A stretch of 64,000 bases of DNA. It comes from Haemophilus_D parainfluenzae_AD. GTDB lineage: Bacteria > Pseudomonadota > Gammaproteobacteria > Enterobacterales > Pasteurellaceae. The notes beneath the pieces are model-generated. The model did no database searches. It was not told the DNA's origin and saw only the letters and a list, made by a program, of their open reading frames with translations. The stretch lies in NCBI RefSeq assembly GCF_001679325.1, contig NZ_LZMX01000026.1; one strand, written 5' to 3'. Positions 61,422-64,000 of this stretch are shown piece after piece. Each line of letters begins with the position of its first letter. Positions within the stretch are counted from its first letter, which is position 1. The translations under genes were made by a program, and so were the position numbers.

Positions 61422-63605
61422 TTAGTCACTCCGACTTACTGTGGGGTCTGCCCGGTAAAATTCCCGTAAAGCACAAGTTGGGGTTTCATTTTTTTCTTTA
61501 GCTTGTTTATTTTTATTAATTAAGTCCAACCATTGATCAAATGCTTCTACCGCCACCACATAATCATGCATATCATCAGGATTTGCGGCAGAGTTCTTAT
61601 TAGTATGTAAATCCCATAAGCGTTTGCGCAGCCCCTCTGCTACATCAGCGCATTCCATAATAATCCCCAATTCCGTATCCACCTGCATACTACGGGTGTT
61701 CAAGTTCGCCGAGCTGATGACGGTGAAGACATCGTCCATAATGGTCACCTTAGAATGCACATAGACTTCCGCCGGTGTATCTTTGCCGTTTTTCTTATAA
61801 GTATGCACATATTTGCCGTTCTCATCTTTCGGCATTAAGGTGCAGATATGCGCTTTAATCCCCGGGGTATCGCTGATTTCATAACCTAACTCTTTTGTCA
61901 AATTTGGCTCTTCTTGTCCGAGCTCAGATGACTCAATTTGATTGAGTTCACCTTCTTTTTTAGCCGAGCCAGCTTTTCCAGCCTCTTGCGTTTTTTTCTC
62001 CTCAATTTGTTGCTTCTCTTTAATTTCTCCTATTTCTTTTTCAATTCTCTGAATTTCCTGCTGGTTTTTCTCAAACTCAGCGGCTGCAACAGTTTTTCCT
62101 TCAGCAGTAGGAGCTTTCATGCTTTCATTATATAAGCGAAATTCTCTCTTTTTTGCCATGCCTAATTGAGCTTCAAGTTCATTTAACTTAATATTTCTCG
62201 CCACCCCAGGCATTACATCCTGCTTGCCCAATAATTTAAACATTTCATTAGTAGTATAAGTTCCTGCACCGATGCCTTCGTCAGAAGAATTCGTTACTGT
62301 GAACCAATGAATTGGTCCTTCTGTACGCCCGTTATTTTTAATTGTTTCCCAGTGGCTAATAAACTCTCTCACCAACGGCGGAAAACGAAAATACTGATTT
62401 TCTGTATAAATATAACTTGTGGTCTGTTTAATATTCTTTAAATAGACCTTCATGATATCTTCGATATTTGGTTGATCATAGGTACGAACAATTTGAGCCA
62501 TCACAAGTTTGCTATCATCAACTAGTGATGGATTAGGCTGATAATGGTCACGCGTAAACGATTGTCGTTTCCCTGTAATACCAATATCAACGGGATCTTT
62601 TCCCCACTGTTTATTATTTTGCCGATCCCAAGATTGACAAAAATTATGATTAATATCCCATAACACTTGTCCAGTCACAATACTGGAAACATCCTGTAAT
62701 GGCGTTGGGCTATTTTTCCCTTTATTTGGCAATGTAGTTTTTAACGAATGATTACTATCATCCCAATAGTTATCCACCATGTTATGCTCTAATACAAATC
62801 CCACGGCAAGATCAGGATCTTCATAATCTATTAATACGGTTTTCTGATGATGCGATTTAAATTTTTTTAATGCAAAATCATATGAACCATCAGTTAATGT
62901 GCCCTTACCATCGGGTAATTCCGTATCCTTAAAGCTATGATTTACTTTTCTCCCATCTGGTAAAATCCTAGGCTTGAAATCTTCATTTTGTGGAGCTACT
63001 TTGCGGTTTTTATAAATTAAATTTGTACGTTTGGGGGATTTTGTAAATTCAACTAACTTCTCATGTTTTTCTATTTCATGAGCTTCCCATACATGGACTA
63101 TTCCATCAGTCTTAGCATTAACAATAACCTCATCTAACTCCCCTTGAATTGCTTCATACCACCAACGATCATAGTCAACTTGCTCGCTGGTAACTCCCTC
63201 AACCTTATCCTTTAACCAAACACCTGGTTTATTTCCCAAATTAGCTTCACTAAATGTTTGAATATTCCCTGGTAAACTCCAGACCAAAATACGCACTTTT
63301 TTACCTTCAAGCGCTTTCTGAATCAATAAATCACCAATACAAGGGGATTTCCCATCTCGTTTAAAATGCATGGAGGGTTGAAAGCCCCAAATTGCAATAT
63401 CAATAGAATGCTGGGCATTTTCTATCCGTTCATGTAATTCTTCAAATGCTTCTTTACCATTAACCAAGGCCTTAAACGTTGCTGGCACTGGTTCACTTCG
63501 AGTACCATTTTCAAATTTCTCAGCATCTTTTAAAAACCAATTAAAATTTACAGTAGCACATAGCTTACCTTCTGTTGTAGAAATCTGTTGTTTATTTTGA
63601 CTCAT
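61422..63605 (-). CDS. Phospholipase D-type T6SS effector (Tle5-like)
   Basis: A 727-residue protein with the two HKD motifs of the phospholipase D superfamily: HQKTVLID (His253, Lys255, Asp260) and HSKVTIMD near residue 617, followed by SSANLNTRSM. This is the pattern of Tle5 (PldA/PldB) effectors that degrade target-cell phosphatidylethanolamine. There is no signal peptide. Between the motifs, about residues 480-575, lies a charged coiled-coil-like insert (NQQEIQRIEKEIGEIKEKQQ) that seems unusual for the family. It starts three bases after the probable VgrG gene and is followed by two immunity paralogues. Confidence 0.87.
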   Translation of the reverse strand: MSQNKQQISTTEGKLCATVNFNWFLKDAEKFENGTRSEPVPATFKALVNGKEAFEELHERIENAQHSIDIAIWGFQPSMHFKRDGKSPCIGDLLIQKALEGKKVRILVWSLPGNIQTFSEANLGNKPGVWLKDKVEGVTSEQVDYDRWWYEAIQGELDEVIVNAKTDGIVHVWEAHEIEKHEKLVEFTKSPKRTNLIYKNRKVAPQNEDFKPRILPDGRKVNHSFKDTELPDGKGTLTDGSYDFALKKFKSHHQKTVLIDYEDPDLAVGFVLEHNMVDNYWDDSNHSLKTTLPNKGKNSPTPLQDVSSIVTGQVLWDINHNFCQSWDRQNNKQWGKDPVDIGITGKRQSFTRDHYQPNPSLVDDSKLVMAQIVRTYDQPNIEDIMKVYLKNIKQTTSYIYTENQYFRFPPLVREFISHWETIKNNGRTEGPIHWFTVTNSSDEGIGAGTYTTNEMFKLLGKQDVMPGVARNIKLNELEAQLGMAKKREFRLYNESMKAPTAEGKTVAAAEFEKNQQEIQRIEKEIGEIKEKQQIEEKKTQEAGKAGSAKKEGELNQIESSELGQEEPNLTKELGYEISDTPGIKAHICTLMPKDENGKYVHTYKKNGKDTPAEVYVHSKVTIMDDVFTVISSANLNTRSMQVDTELGIIMECADVAEGLRKRLWDLHTNKNSAANPDDMHDYVVAVEAFDQWLDLINKNKQAKEKNETPTCALREFYRADPTVSRSD

Positions 63606-63608
63606 ATT

Positions 63609-64000
63609 TTATTTTCCCTCGAAGAAACCCTTAACTAATGCTGAATATATTTTCGCTGTAGATAAAGCGGAGTCTGTTGAAAATGGATAAAAACCTTCAT
63701 TAATCAGTTCATCGTTATCAGTATCTTTCTCAAATTCTTCTACTATTGGTATAGAATAAGAAGCACCATTAGCAAAGCGAATTTCATAGTGTTTTGTACC
63801 TTCTTGGTGAGGAATCTCAATTTCGCCAGTACTATCAGTCATACCTTTTTTCACTTCATTACCGTCTATTAACAAAGTATATGGCATACCGATCATTGGC
63901 TTAGTAGAATGTGGAGACTGTAAGAATTTCACCTTCATATGCGGCATATAAAACGAATTTACTTGCGTTTCAAACGGACTCACCCCATCAGCCGCTCCCG
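63609..64000 (-). CDS. 3' end of a probable VgrG spike protein
   Basis: The frame is open to the right edge of the window; the last ~130 residues are visible. They begin GAADGVSPFETQVNSF and contain a transthyretin-like beta domain (MPYTLLIDGNEVKKGMTDST then GEIEIPHQEG), a common C-terminal extension of T6SS VgrG proteins that carries cargo. Its position directly before the phospholipase D effector supports this. A PAAR protein with the same kind of tail is the main alternative, because the diagnostic N-terminal part lies outside. Confidence 0.55.
   Translation of the reverse strand, partial: GAADGVSPFETQVNSFYMPHMKVKFLQSPHSTKPMIGMPYTLLIDGNEVKKGMTDSTGEIEIPHQEGTKHYEIRFANGASYSIPIVEEFEKDTDNDELINEGFYPFSTDSALSTAKIYSALVKGFFEGK

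Overview
This window looks like a chromosome segment from a Pasteurellaceae bacterium of the genus Haemophilus, most like H. parainfluenzae or a close relative. The Haemophilus-type DNA uptake signal AAGTGCGGT is scattered throughout and often forms inverted pairs that act as transcription terminators. The gene blocks (artPIQM-gmhA-ligA, ybbN-trxB-cydDC-nrdG, and the dcw cluster) are typical of Haemophilus. Species assignment is inference, because no 16S rRNA is present.

Region 1 (1-17.8 kb) is core housekeeping: the end of a uracil-DNA-glycosylase-like gene, a DASS anion transporter, a PurR-box-controlled NCS2 purine permease, a thioredoxin-fold co-chaperone (CnoX/YbbN), trxB, the CydDC exporter, the 4.5S SRP RNA on the minus strand, nrdG, yjjV, ppiB, cysS, a small ECF sigma/anti-sigma/MXKDX-protein locus, ytfJ, phnA (yjdM), and a tight ushA-pheA pair.

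Region 2 (17.8-36.1 kb) is the complete division and cell-wall (dcw) cluster on the minus strand: mraZ-rsmH-ftsL-ftsI-murE-murF-mraY-murD-ftsW-murG-murC-ddlB-ftsQ-ftsA-ftsZ-lpxC. It is preceded by three GTGG repeats at 10-bp spacing that look like the MraZ operator and is closed by a hairpin after lpxC.

Region 3 (36.1-45.9 kb) holds a CstA-type transporter with an upstream CRP-like site, a zinc-ribbon membrane protein, a sirtuin lacking the usual zinc cysteines, the arginine transporter artPIQM with tandem ARG boxes, gmhA, a periplasmic ATP-dependent DNA ligase, trxA, metB, and a tRNA-Gly/Cys/Leu cluster with a strong promoter.

Region 4 (46-64 kb, all minus strand) is an accessory island for type VI secretion (T6SS) effectors and immunity. 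In transcription order it begins with the 3' end of a probable VgrG at the window edge. Next come a phospholipase D effector (Tle5-like) and two tandem Sel1-like immunity paralogues, with a third copy truncated. Then follows an array of degenerate cassettes. Each pairs a broken effector 3' end or vgrG scrap with an intact immunity-type gene, and four immunity genes end in a common SH3-like module. Nearly all cassettes end in a terminator built from an uptake-signal pair. One effector in the array is a GH19-type muramidase/chitinase-like enzyme killed by an in-frame TGA. An LprI-like gene, a DUF4123 adaptor, a lipase-like effector, a beta-propeller-like membrane-anchored protein and a large membrane protein with an internal duplication complete the island. 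A 126-base N gap lies inside the array. The most interesting reading is an orphan-immunity archive whose units share recombination anchors and carry their own DNA uptake signals. No integrase, insertion sequence or CRISPR array was seen.
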